Below, piece after piece: positions 1-7,193 of a DNA stretch of 18,098 bases. Position 1 is the first letter of the stretch; every line of letters starts with the position of its first letter. The DNA comes from Candidatus Onthocola stercoravium (lineage in GTDB: Bacteria > Bacillota_I > Bacilli_A > RF39 > UBA660), in contig DVHV01000010.1 in NCBI GenBank assembly GCA_018711775.1, positions 1 through 18,098 on the forward strand, in the 5' to 3' direction. A program made the translations under genes and the position numbers. The notes beneath the pieces were generated by a model. That model was not told where the DNA came from, did not search any database, and saw only the letters and a program-made list of their open reading frames with translations.

Positions 1-95
1 ATTTTTCGCCATAAAATGGGAATTTTCTCATTAAAACTAAAATTTTTCTTATTACGGGAACTTTCAATTTAATTCAAGCCTTTCTACTAAATTTA

Positions 96-104
96 TGGTA
101 TATT
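96..104 (+). promoter_or_regulatory. Extended -10 promoter of the nitroreductase gene
   Basis: TATATT at 99-104 is preceded by TGG at 96-98, giving an extended -10 (TGn before the hexamer). No good -35 lies at the usual distance. Transcription would start near 111, so the leader before the ATG at 125 would be only about 14 bases and would begin almost at the ribosome binding site. The same TATGGTATAAT-like box recurs at 679-688 and, on the minus strand, at 7143-7153. Confidence 0.55.
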
Positions 105-124
105 AATAATGGATGGTGATTATA

Positions 125-646
125 ATGAATGAAGTAACAAAAACTTTATGTGAAAGAAGAAGTATTAGAAAATTTAAAAGTGACCAAATACCTATGGAAA
201 CTCTTGAAGAAATATTAAAATGTGGTACCTATGCTCCAAATGGCAAAAGTAAACAAAGTGCTAGAATCGTTGTTGTCCGCAATCGTGATACTATCGAAGC
301 AATTGCCAAAATAAATGGTAGCTTTGTAAACAAACCTGGACTAAATCCTTTTTATGAAGCACCAACTCTATTAATAGTATTTGCTGATAAAAATGTATCA
401 ACATATGTCCAAGATGGTTCTGCAGTTATCATGAATATGCTTAATGCTGCCTTCTCTCTCGGTATTGATTCATGCTGGATTCATCGTGCCAAAGAAACTT
501 TTGAAACCGACTTCGGTAAAGAACTTATGCAAAAATGGGGCCTTGATGAAAACTACGAAGGCATCGGCAATATAGTCTTAGGATACAGAGATTGTCCTAT
601 ACCACCAGCAGCACCTCGCAAAGAAAATTACATTATATTTGATTAA
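125..646 (+). CDS. Nitroreductase family protein (FMN-dependent oxidoreductase)
   Basis: This 173-residue protein belongs to the small nitroreductase family: homodimeric, cytosolic FMN enzymes that use NAD(P)H to reduce nitro groups, quinones or related acceptors. The N-terminal RRSIRKF block and the APNGKSKQS stretch (about residues 34-42) are the usual FMN-phosphate and flavin contacts. The C-terminal GNIVLGY segment is also typical. At 173 residues it is at the short end for the family. An in-frame ATG lies at 113, but GGTGAT at 116-121 is spaced four bases before the ATG at 125, so I place the start there. It has its own promoter and a weak terminator and looks monocistronic. The physiological substrate cannot be read from the sequence. 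Confidence 0.88.
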   Translation: MNEVTKTLCERRSIRKFKSDQIPMETLEEILKCGTYAPNGKSKQSARIVVVRNRDTIEAIAKINGSFVNKPGLNPFYEAPTLLIVFADKNVSTYVQDGSAVIMNMLNAAFSLGIDSCWIHRAKETFETDFGKELMQKWGLDENYEGIGNIVLGYRDCPIPPAAPRKENYIIFD

Positions 647-668
647 AACAAAATATTGTTCTTTTTTT
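647..668 (+). terminator. Weak candidate terminator after the nitroreductase
   Basis: A five-base stem (AACAA at 647-651, TTGTT at 656-660) with a four-base loop is followed by C and seven T (662-668). The stem is all weak pairs except one, so termination may be leaky. It lies directly upstream of the next gene's promoter. Confidence 0.35.
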
Positions 669-679
669 ATGCTCAATTA

Positions 680-688
680 TGGTATAAT
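680..688 (+). promoter_or_regulatory. Extended -10 promoter of the CDF-like gene
   Basis: A consensus TATAAT at 683-688 is preceded by TGG (680-682), an extended -10. Transcription would start near 695, three bases before the GAGGT ribosome binding site at 698-702, so the leader is about 13 bases. The promoter probably also serves the ABC exporter gene, which starts 18 bases after the CDF-like stop. Confidence 0.6.
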
Positions 689-707
689 TCTATGTATGAG
701 GTAAATA

Positions 708-1544
708 ATGAAAAAAGAACGTAAATCACTTATATTTAGTATGTTTATTAATTTAACTGTCTCTATTTTAAAAATTATCGGTGGTCTATTCCTAGGTAGC
801 TATACTTTAGTTACCACTGGTTATTACACATTATGTGACTTTGCTGAAGAAACACTAGCCTTCATCGGTAGCCTCATCGGTCACAAAAGAGCAAACAAAA
901 AGCACCCATTTGGATATGGCAAAACAGAATATATTGCTCAAACACTTGTGGGAGTTATATTCATATTTCTAGCTATCTATATCTTTATAAGATCATTACA
1001 TCTAGAATATTCTCAAGCCAATCCAATAATTGCTTTTGTAATTCTATCAGTTACTCTAATGCAATTTTTAAATTCTAATTACCTACTACAAATTGGTAAA
1101 GATATTCACAGTCAAATGTTATTTGCATCATGTCACAGTTCATATTATGATGCCTTACTTACAATTATTTCCTCACTATTTATTTTTTTAAGTGTGTGGG
1201 TTTCATTTTTTGATTATCTTGGAGTTTTATTAATAATTATCCTTATTTTCTATAAAGGCTTACGTATAATATTTGATAATATAATATTAATAAATGGCCA
1301 AAACGACAATTCTGATAAGATAACCAATAAAATCAAAAGCATTGTTAAAAAAACTAAAGATGTCACATTCTCTTCCATATCTTTAGTAAATGTTAAAAAT
1401 TATTATTGTGTAACAGTTGAAATTGGCGTTGAAGACGCTCTTACTATGGGGGAATTACTACGTCTAGAATTCTACCTACGTAACCAAATCCATCAAAGTA
1501 TTAAGACAATTAAAACTATCGATTTTGAAATATTAAAAAAATAG
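708..1544 (+). CDS. Divergent cation diffusion facilitator (CDF) family membrane protein
   Basis: The 278 residues show the CDF layout: membrane segments at about residues 8-30, 50-58, 78-97, 106-125 and 150-190, the HPFGYGK block after TM2 (residues 66-72), and a soluble C-terminal domain from about 205. CDF proteins exchange protons for Zn, Mn, Fe or Co at the plasma membrane. Aligned by eye, the four intramembrane metal ligands are only half kept. In TM2 the second Asp is D44, but the residue four before it is Y40 instead of Asp/His. In TM5 D148 is kept, but the expected His is S144, with H143 next to it. The fold call is firm; metal transport and its specificity are not. Start chosen by GAGGT at 698-702. 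It is likely cotranscribed with the ABC exporter. Confidence 0.8.
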   Translation: MKKERKSLIFSMFINLTVSILKIIGGLFLGSYTLVTTGYYTLCDFAEETLAFIGSLIGHKRANKKHPFGYGKTEYIAQTLVGVIFIFLAIYIFIRSLHLEYSQANPIIAFVILSVTLMQFLNSNYLLQIGKDIHSQMLFASCHSSYYDALLTIISSLFIFLSVWVSFFDYLGVLLIIILIFYKGLRIIFDNIILINGQNDNSDKITNKIKSIVKKTKDVTFSSISLVNVKNYYCVTVEIGVEDALTMGELLRLEFYLRNQIHQSIKTIKTIDFEILKK

Positions 1545-1562
1545 CACTAAGGAGTGATACAC

Positions 1563-4121
1563 TTGTTAAAATTAAATAACATCAAAAAAAACTATGAAAC
1601 AGGCAATGAGTCTGTTAAAGCCTTAAAAGGTATCAATATCGAATTTCGTGAAAACGAATTCGTTTCTATTTTAGGTCCATCCGGCTGTGGAAAAACTACT
1701 CTACTTAACATCATCGGCGGACTTGATCACTATACTTCCGGTGACCTAATCATCGATGGCATCAGCACTAAAAAGTATAAAGACCGTGACTGGGATACTT
1801 ACCGTAATCATCGTATTGGTTTTGTTTTCCAAAATTATAACCTTATTACTCATCAATCAGTGTTATCCAATGTTGAACTTGCCCTAACCCTTTCTGGCGT
1901 TGACAAACAAACTAGAAGAAAAAAAGCCATCGAAGTTTTAGAAAAAGTTGGCCTAAAAGATCAAATGTATAAAAAGCCTAACCAAATGTCCGGAGGCCAA
2001 ATGCAAAGAGTTGCTATAGCTAGAGCCTTAGTAAATGATCCAGACATCCTACTTGCTGATGAACCAACCGGTGCTCTAGATACTAAAACCAGTGTTCAAA
2101 TCATGGAAATATTAAAAGAAATTTCCAAAGACCGTTTGATAATCATGGTTACTCATAACCCTGAACTTGCTCAAAAATATTCAACTAGAATAATTAACCT
2201 ACTCGATGGTGAAGTAACCAGTGACTCTAAGCCTTACAGTTCTAAAAAAGAAGAAGAAAAAGAAAAAATTAAAGAAGAAAAGAGAAAAGCCAAGAAAACT
2301 TCTATGTCCTTCCTAACAGCCATGAACTTGAGTTTAAATAACTTGATGACTAAAAAAGGAAGAACTATTCTTACTGCTTTCGCTGGTTCCATCGGCATCA
2401 TCGGTATAGCCTTAATTCTTTCTATCTCTAATGGCGTTCAACAATATATAAACAACGTTGAAGAAGAAACATTAACTAGTTATCCGTTGACAGTCCAAGA
2501 AGAAACTGTAGAAATATCCGATTTAATTACCACATTACAACCAGATGCAGACAAAGAAGTTCATGAAGATGGCAAAATATATTCTAATGATGTCATGAGT
2601 GAAATGATGGCTACAATGTCTGCTAAAGTTCAAAGCAACAATCTAGAAGCTTTCAAATCATACATCGAAAGTGATGAAACTAACATTCAAGATTACACAT
2701 CAGCAATCAGTTATTCTTATAATCTAAACTTACAAATCTATAAAGATGATACTGATGAAATCGTCCAAGTAAATCCTAATACTGTTTTAAATGAACTTGG
2801 CATGTCAATGAATGAAATGCAATCTGCATTCGTATCTACTGATGTTTTCTCGGAAATGTTTGATAGCGAGGAAATGAATAAGCAAATGTATGACTTAATT
2901 GCAGGTTCTTGGCCAACTAAATATAATGAAGTAGTTTTAGTAGTAGATGAAAACAATGAAATCAGTGACTTCACATTATATGCTCTAGGTCTAAAAGATT
3001 CCGATGAACTATCTGAAATGTATCAAAATATTTTAGATGGTACCCCATTTGAAGTAGAACAAACATCACATGATATTGATGACCTTGTTGGAATGAATTT
3101 CAAATTCATTTTAAACTCTGATTATTATGACAAAGAAAACGGCATCTGGGTTGATAAAAGATCAGATGAAAAATACATGAAAGAATTACTGGAAAATGCT
3201 GAAGAACTAACAATAACAGGTATTATCAAACCAAATGAAGAATCTGTTGTTGCTTCTACTGCTGGTGGAGTTCTTTACTTAAAAGATTTAAAGGAATATG
3301 TTATTAACAAAATAAATGAATCAGACATTGCTAAAGAACAAACTGAAAATCCTGACATCAATGTTTTCACTGGACAAGAATTTAGTGATGAAGAATTCGA
3401 CGTTAATTCTCTAACACCAGAACAACTTGCCTATTTACAAAGTCTAAGTCCTACCGAAATGGCTCAAGTAATCGAAAATTATGAAAAACAAGCCGGAGCA
3501 ACTTATGAAGATGTTTTAAATCAAATTGGAGTAATCGATTTAGATAAACCATCATCTATAAACATCTATCCCAAAGACTTCGATTCTAAAGAAGAAATTG
3601 TTAATATAATTAATAACTATAATGAAAAAGCTCAAGAAGAAGGACACGACGAAAACGTTATCAACTATAGTGACCTTGTTGGAGTTATGATGAGTGGTGT
3701 TTCTACCATCATCGATGTTATAAGTTATGTCCTAATGGCATTCGTTAGTATATCATTAATAGTATCTTCCATAATGATTGGTATAATCACTTACATCTCA
3801 GTTCTAGAAAGAACTAAAGAAATTGGTATATTACGTGCAATTGGAGCCAGCAAAAAAGATATATCTCGAGTATTCAATGCCGAAACATTTATCGAAGGAT
3901 TAATTGCTGGAGTAATGGGAATACTTATTACCCTACTTCTAACAATTCCAATAAATATAATAATTAAAAATCTATCTGGCATTTCCAATGTAGCAATACT
4001 TCCAATCGGTGGAGCAATCATTTTAGTAATTATTAGCATATTACTTACAACTATCGCTGGATTAATACCATCTCGCATGGCAAGTAAAAAAGATCCAGTT
4101 GAAGCTTTAAGAGTTGATTAA
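1563..4121 (+). CDS. MacB-like ABC exporter, ATPase fused to FtsX-type permease
   Basis: This 852-residue protein carries an ATPase domain and a MacB/FtsX-type permease in one chain. The ATPase (residues 1 to about 220) has Walker A GPSGCGKTT (38-46), Q-loop Q90, signature MSGGQ (142-146), Walker B ILLADE (162-167) and switch H198. A Lys/Glu-rich linker leads to TM1 (about 270-293), an external domain of roughly 420 residues, and three further membrane segments near the C-terminus with the ERTKEIGILRAIGAS block typical of FtsX. Such mechanotransmission transporters act as dimers on peptides, antibiotics, lipoproteins or cell-wall hydrolases; which applies here is unknown. A GTG lies at 1554, but it sits inside the ribosome binding site AAGGAGTGAT (1549-1558). 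The TTG at 1563, four bases after it, is the better start. The gene follows the CDF-like stop by 18 bases. Confidence 0.9.
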   Translation: MLKLNNIKKNYETGNESVKALKGINIEFRENEFVSILGPSGCGKTTLLNIIGGLDHYTSGDLIIDGISTKKYKDRDWDTYRNHRIGFVFQNYNLITHQSVLSNVELALTLSGVDKQTRRKKAIEVLEKVGLKDQMYKKPNQMSGGQMQRVAIARALVNDPDILLADEPTGALDTKTSVQIMEILKEISKDRLIIMVTHNPELAQKYSTRIINLLDGEVTSDSKPYSSKKEEEKEKIKEEKRKAKKTSMSFLTAMNLSLNNLMTKKGRTILTAFAGSIGIIGIALILSISNGVQQYINNVEEETLTSYPLTVQEETVEISDLITTLQPDADKEVHEDGKIYSNDVMSEMMATMSAKVQSNNLEAFKSYIESDETNIQDYTSAISYSYNLNLQIYKDDTDEIVQVNPNTVLNELGMSMNEMQSAFVSTDVFSEMFDSEEMNKQMYDLIAGSWPTKYNEVVLVVDENNEISDFTLYALGLKDSDELSEMYQNILDGTPFEVEQTSHDIDDLVGMNFKFILNSDYYDKENGIWVDKRSDEKYMKELLENAEELTITGIIKPNEESVVASTAGGVLYLKDLKEYVINKINESDIAKEQTENPDINVFTGQEFSDEEFDVNSLTPEQLAYLQSLSPTEMAQVIENYEKQAGATYEDVLNQIGVIDLDKPSSINIYPKDFDSKEEIVNIINNYNEKAQEEGHDENVINYSDLVGVMMSGVSTIIDVISYVLMAFVSISLIVSSIMIGIITYISVLERTKEIGILRAIGASKKDISRVFNAETFIEGLIAGVMGILITLLLTIPINIIIKNLSGISNVAILPIGGAIILVIISILLTTIAGLIPSRMASKKDPVEALRVD

Positions 4122-4148
4122 TCACTTTGTTATTGCAAAGTGATTTTT
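4120..4148 (+). terminator. Strong intrinsic terminator after the ABC exporter
   Basis: A perfect ten-base-pair stem (4120-4129 with 4136-4145) with a six-base loop runs into five T (4144-4148). The first two bases of the stem belong to the exporter's TAA stop codon. It insulates the downstream heat-shock promoter. Confidence 0.9.
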
Positions 4149-4174
4149 CTTAAAATTATGAAAATTTTGTGAAC

Positions 4175-4201
4175 TTAGCACTCTTTGTTGACAACTGCTA
4201 A
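4175..4201 (+). promoter_or_regulatory. CIRCE operator (HrcA binding site) upstream of hsp20
   Basis: The sequence TTAGCACTC-N9-AACTGCTAA matches the CIRCE consensus TTAGCACTC-N9-GAGTGCTAA. The left arm is perfect, the spacer is exactly nine bases, and the right arm keeps seven of nine bases. CIRCE is bound by the heat-shock repressor HrcA in many bacteria, usually before groESL or dnaK operons. Here it covers the -35 box of the promoter of a small heat-shock protein, so repression by HrcA and induction by heat are expected. The HrcA gene itself is not in the window. Confidence 0.85.
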
Positions 4202-4216
4202 TTTTGGTGATATATT
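4188..4216 (+). promoter_or_regulatory. Sigma-A promoter of hsp20 embedded in CIRCE
   Basis: A consensus TTGACA (4188-4193) is separated by exactly 17 bases from TATATT (4211-4216), which also has the extended TGA (4208-4210) before it. The -35 box spans the spacer and first right-arm base of the CIRCE, so HrcA binding would block RNA polymerase. Transcription would start near 4223, leaving a leader of about 86 bases. Confidence 0.85.
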
Positions 4217-4223
4217 ATTAGTG

Positions 4224-4240
4224 TCAATAGGAAATATTGA
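4224..4240 (+). other. Stem-loop at the 5' end of the hsp20 leader
   Basis: A perfect six-base-pair stem (TCAATA at 4224-4229, TATTGA at 4235-4240) with a GGAAA loop falls at or within a base or two of the predicted transcript start. It could stabilise the mRNA. The rest of the leader (4241-4290) is AT-rich and I could not find a convincing pairing with the ribosome binding site, so I do not claim an RNA thermometer. Confidence 0.4.
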
Positions 4241-4308
4241 TAAAAACATTTTCAAGTATAAACATAAATATTTGGAAAATAATAATTAAGAAAGGACGAT
4301 GATAATTT

Positions 4309-4683
4309 ATGTTACCAAGCAGAATGTTTTTTGATGATATGTTAAGTGATTTGACAATTGAAAATAAGATGAAATGTGATATTTACGAAAAGGATAATAA
4401 AGTATTCATAGAAATGGATGTTCCTGGATACGATAAAAGCGATATTAAAGTAGAATGCAACAAAGGAAATATTGTTATTCGTGCTGAAAAAGAACAAAAA
4501 GAAGAAGAAAACAAAAAATATCTTCATCGTGAAAGAAAGATATATGGCAAAATTGAAAGAAGCTTCCATCTAGAAGATATCGACGAAGATTCAATTACAG
4601 CTGAATTTAAAGATGGTATTTTAACAATTGCTGTTGATAAAATTGATGAAGATAAAAACAAAAAATTTATCGAAGTTAAATAA
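4309..4683 (+). CDS. Small heat-shock protein, Hsp20/alpha-crystallin family
   Basis: The 124-residue protein is a cytosolic holdase that binds unfolding proteins without ATP and forms oligomers. The alpha-crystallin domain covers about residues 20-115, with the conserved MDVPGYDKSDI strand near residue 39, the YGKIERSF segment, and the AEFKDGILTI motif (A-x-n-GVL type). The C-terminal IEV resembles the IxI/V tail used in subunit contacts. The N-terminal arm is short, about 18 residues. The start is supported by AAAGGACGATGAT ending five bases before the ATG. The gene stands alone between its CIRCE-controlled promoter and a terminator. Confidence 0.95.
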   Translation: MLPSRMFFDDMLSDLTIENKMKCDIYEKDNKVFIEMDVPGYDKSDIKVECNKGNIVIRAEKEQKEEENKKYLHRERKIYGKIERSFHLEDIDEDSITAEFKDGILTIAVDKIDEDKNKKFIEVK

Positions 4684-4699
4684 TCTAAACAAACAAATT

Positions 4700-4729
4700 C
4701 CAGTGTCCAAAAACACTGGGTTTTATTTT
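4700..4729. terminator. Probably bidirectional terminator between hsp20 and the ligD fragment
   Basis: A perfect seven-base-pair stem (CCAGTGT 4700-4706, ACACTGG 4713-4719) has TTTTATTTT (4721-4729) on the plus side, a good terminator for hsp20. On the minus strand the same stem follows the converging LigD stop (4732-4734) and leads into a T-rich run, so it probably ends that transcript too. Confidence 0.8.
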
Positions 4730-4731
4730 GT

Positions 4732-6096
4732 TCAAAATTTCTCCCACGGATCAATATTTTTAAGTCGTTTAATTGCTTTATCAATAGTTATTTCATTAGG
4801 TTTTATTTTATCTAGTTCACTCCACTTAATTGGCATCGAAATTGTCGCTTTATTTCTAAGCCTTATCGAATATGGAGCAACACTTGTAGCTCCTTTTATA
4901 TTCCTAACCCAATCAATAAATATTTTACATTTTCTTTTACTTTTTTTCATATTACTTGTATATTTATCTGGCCAAGTAGCCTCCATTAATTTAGCAATAT
5001 TCCTAGCAATACTTCGAGCATTTTTCCACGTAGTCTTATTTCTTAAAGGAACAACTATATGATATCCTTTTCCTCCACTCGTTTTCAAAAACGATTCCAA
5101 ATTGTAATCATCTAATATTTTCTTTAAATCTTTTACTCCTTCACGCAGTTTACTTAAACTTAAATTTTCATCAGGATCCAAATCAAAAACTAAAATATCC
5201 GCATGATTGACATCATCTACTTTACTCCCCCATATATGAAACTCATAACTATTCATTTGTACTTCTTGCATTATCCCATTTATATCCTTAATATAATAGT
5301 AATCATTTCTAGAATCGCCATTACCTTTTAGTTTTTTTACTCCTAAATAATTATCTATATTTTCAAAATGTTTCTTATAAAATGGTGTTCCGCCGACACC
5401 ATCTGGAAGTCTTATAGTACTAATAAGTCTATTCTCAACATAAGGAAGCATTCTTTTAGCCACCTTTTCATAATAATTAAAAATATCTTTCTTAGTAACT
5501 TTAGGATTCTTAAATATAACTTTATCTGGATTAGTTAATTCTATCGTCGTTTTCTCACCTGCAATTTCTGCCATTGTTCTTCCGGTTTTAACACTCGTAT
5601 TAAATTCTAAAATATCATCATACAAATGGAATTCATCTTCATCTTTAATTAATAACCAATTATCTTTATCCATCAAAACTAAAGTCCAGAATCCTTTTAA
5701 TCTTTTACCATAAAGTTTAAATTTAATTATTCCTTTCTTAAAATCTGGTTTCTTTCCATCCAATACTTCCCATGTTCCATAATCCCACAACATGACTGTT
5801 CCAGCCCCATATTCACCCTTAGGAATAATACCTTCAAAATTTCTATAACTAAGAGGATGATCTTCAACCATAACCGCCAACCTTTTATCTTTGGGATTAT
5901 AAGATGGTCCTTTTGGAACTGCCCAACTTTTCAAAACTCCATCCCATTCTAATCTTAAATCATAATGGTCTTTCCGTGCTATATGATGTTGCACCACAAA
6001 TCTAAGTTTCCTACTACTTTTCTCTTTTCTTCCCTTTGGTTCAAGTGTCTTATCAAAATTTCTTTTTTTATTATATTCTACTAACTTTTTTGTCAT
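4732..6096 (-). CDS. ligD: LigD-type phosphoesterase and polymerase (PE-Pol) without ligase domain
   Basis: The 454 residues hold two of the three LigD domains used in bacterial non-homologous end joining. The 3'-phosphoesterase (about 25-170) trims 3' ends. It keeps H38, H44, D46, R48, H80 and Y84, in the same spacing as the residues I recall as essential in Pseudomonas LigD. The archaeo-eukaryotic-primase-type polymerase (about 183-452) fills ends and can add ribonucleotides. It shows the catalytic DLD (D305, D307), SGGKGYH (340-346) and IDWVRN (D395). The ligase domain is missing here but is encoded separately upstream in the same direction. The ribosome binding site AGAGGT lies seven bases before the ATG and inside a stable hairpin (6100-6137). 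The gene converges on hsp20. Confidence 0.93.
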   Translation of the reverse strand: MTKKLVEYNKKRNFDKTLEPKGRKEKSSRKLRFVVQHHIARKDHYDLRLEWDGVLKSWAVPKGPSYNPKDKRLAVMVEDHPLSYRNFEGIIPKGEYGAGTVMLWDYGTWEVLDGKKPDFKKGIIKFKLYGKRLKGFWTLVLMDKDNWLLIKDEDEFHLYDDILEFNTSVKTGRTMAEIAGEKTTIELTNPDKVIFKNPKVTKKDIFNYYEKVAKRMLPYVENRLISTIRLPDGVGGTPFYKKHFENIDNYLGVKKLKGNGDSRNDYYYIKDINGIMQEVQMNSYEFHIWGSKVDDVNHADILVFDLDPDENLSLSKLREGVKDLKKILDDYNLESFLKTSGGKGYHIVVPLRNKTTWKNARSIARNIAKLMEATWPDKYTSNMKKSKRKCKIFIDWVRNIKGATSVAPYSIRLRNKATISMPIKWSELDKIKPNEITIDKAIKRLKNIDPWEKF

Positions 6097-6099
6097 AAT

Positions 6100-6137
6100 A
6101 AAACCTCTATTTTTAGTTTAAGTAAAATAGAAGTTTT
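6100..6137 (-). other. Hairpin over the ribosome binding site of the ligD PE-Pol gene
   Basis: Bases 6124-6137 pair with 6100-6113 to give a 14-base-pair stem around a ten-base loop. The pair 6105/6132 is a G-U wobble in minus-strand RNA but a C-A mismatch in plus-strand RNA, so the structure fits the minus transcript. The downstream arm contains AGAGGT, the ribosome binding site of the next gene, and is followed by TTTTATTATG. It begins seven bases after the stop of the gene before. It could block translation, act as a leaky terminator, or both. Confidence 0.6.
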
Positions 6138-6143
6138 TATGTA

Positions 6144-6779
6144 TTAATATCTAACTCCACCCCATTCAACTACTGTAAAACCATTTCGCTCAAAAGTTGA
6201 AAGTTCTTGTGCCTTTATATCAGTTTTCTTATTTACTTTTTTAATATGAATAGCAACTCTTAACATTGAATCAGGTTCAGGTGTAATTATTAATTTATTA
6301 TAATTTTCTCTTTCTTCTGTTAATTCAAAATATACTAAACTTTTTTCATTATCTTCAAGCACTGGTAACCAATACATAATAAATTCATTAGCTTCTCTTT
6401 CCGTTAAGCCAATTATATCCAATTTTTCTTCTAAAAAATCAATTGCTTCATTTGCTTCAACATAAAAGCCGGTATCAAAATCTACTTTATTTTGACTTAT
6501 TTCATCCCAATACAAAGCATAATAATATCTACCATTATAGTAAATGTCTCCATTTGTTTTTACATCTACTTCCCATCCATTATCATACTTTGGATAACTA
6601 GTTTTTATATACTCAGGATGTTCAAAATTAACACTAACTTTCACATCAGAATCAGGATATAAATATAAAACAGGTTTATCTATAGTTGGTTCAGTTACAG
6701 CAACTGCATATAAAACAACAAAAACCAAAATAACAAACAAAACAATATTTAAAACAATCCATAATTTTCTCTTTTTCAC
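6144..6779 (-). CDS. KPVIYLYP-type membrane-anchored protein of unknown function
   Basis: This 211-residue protein has one N-terminal membrane anchor (residues about 6-28) and a long exported or surface domain. Right after the anchor comes KPVLYLYP, the hallmark of a widespread uncharacterised family in gut Bacillota. Further family-like stretches are the TSYPKYDNGWEV region, YYALYWD, and the segment with LGLTEREANEFIMYWLP-like character in the middle. No catalytic motif is evident. An upstream GTG (6788) and ATG (6785) are in frame, but GGTGAT ends four bases before the GTG at 6779, which gives the sensible N-terminus MKKRKLW. It sits between a cysteine-rich membrane protein and ligD; I cannot tell whether it takes part in repair. 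Confidence 0.75.
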   Translation of the reverse strand: MKKRKLWIVLNIVLFVILVFVVLYAVAVTEPTIDKPVLYLYPDSDVKVSVNFEHPEYIKTSYPKYDNGWEVDVKTNGDIYYNGRYYYALYWDEISQNKVDFDTGFYVEANEAIDFLEEKLDIIGLTEREANEFIMYWLPVLEDNEKSLVYFELTEERENYNKLIITPEPDSMLRVAIHIKKVNKKTDIKAQELSTFERNGFTVVEWGGVRY

Positions 6780-6866
6780 ATTCATCACCTACGTATAAAA
6801 TTTTATTTACATTTAATTTTTCCTCTAAATAACTTAATAATTCTTATTGATTTTGAAATATACATT

Positions 6867-7115
6867 CTACTTATAACATTCTATTTCTAATGGTTCATCA
6901 CAAGTCATAGTACCATCTTCACAATAATAACAATCACACATTTCTGCATCAGTGTCACATTCACACCCCCATGAACTAGGACAATAAAAATAACTATCAC
7001 TGTGATTATTCGTATTTGCAAGAATATAAATAATAATTCCGACAATTATTATAAACTGAATTACAGCTAAAACAATTAAAAAAATATGTCCATTTTCTCT
7101 TTTTTCATTTTCCAC
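6867..7115 (-). CDS. Small cysteine-rich single-pass membrane protein
   Basis: I do not recognise this 82-residue protein. Residues 1-9 are charged, residues about 10-33 form one hydrophobic membrane segment, and the remaining tail of about 50 residues carries eight cysteines in a compact pattern with several Asp/Glu. Spacing includes CEC, CDC and CxxC pairs. The tail could be an exported disulfide knot or a metal-binding head; orientation is not certain from charge alone. The start is GTG at 7115, with AAGGTGGT just upstream. An extended -10 promoter lies 30 bases before it, so the gene may be transcribed on its own or together with the DUF1848 gene above and the KPVIYLYP gene below. Confidence 0.65.
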   Translation of the reverse strand: MENEKRENGHIFLIVLAVIQFIIIVGIIIYILANTNNHSDSYFYCPSSWGCECDTDAEMCDCYYCEDGTMTCDEPLEIECYK

Positions 7116-7142
7116 AATACCACCTTAATACTTTCTAGCTTA

Positions 7143-7151
7143 ATAATACCA
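7143..7151 (-). promoter_or_regulatory. Extended -10 promoter before the cysteine-rich protein gene
   Basis: On the minus strand TGG is followed by TATTAT (plus positions 7143-7148, TGG complement at 7149-7151), the same TATGGTAT-type box as at 96-104 and 680-688. No clear -35 is present. Transcription would start near 7136, giving a leader of about 20 bases. Confidence 0.45.
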
Positions 7152-7193
7152 TAATAAATAAAAATAATAAACCAAATAATTACAATTATATGT

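Noticed and set aside
1..95. Terminator or gene end at the left edge
   Set aside because: The first 95 bases are AT-rich with no stable hairpin, no coding frame of note and no recognisable site.
2738..4078. Minus-strand frames inside the ABC exporter gene
   Set aside because: Shadow frames of a clear coding region; no ribosome binding sites or recognisable products.
4241..4308. Possible RNA thermometer in the hsp20 leader
   Set aside because: I looked for bases pairing with AAAGGA at the ribosome binding site and found only very weak AT pairings; no ROSE-type or fourU element is visible.
4342..5062. Open frames opposite hsp20 and opposite the ligD 3' end
   Set aside because: They are antisense or out-of-frame shadows with low-complexity translations and no start signals, lying over well-supported genes.
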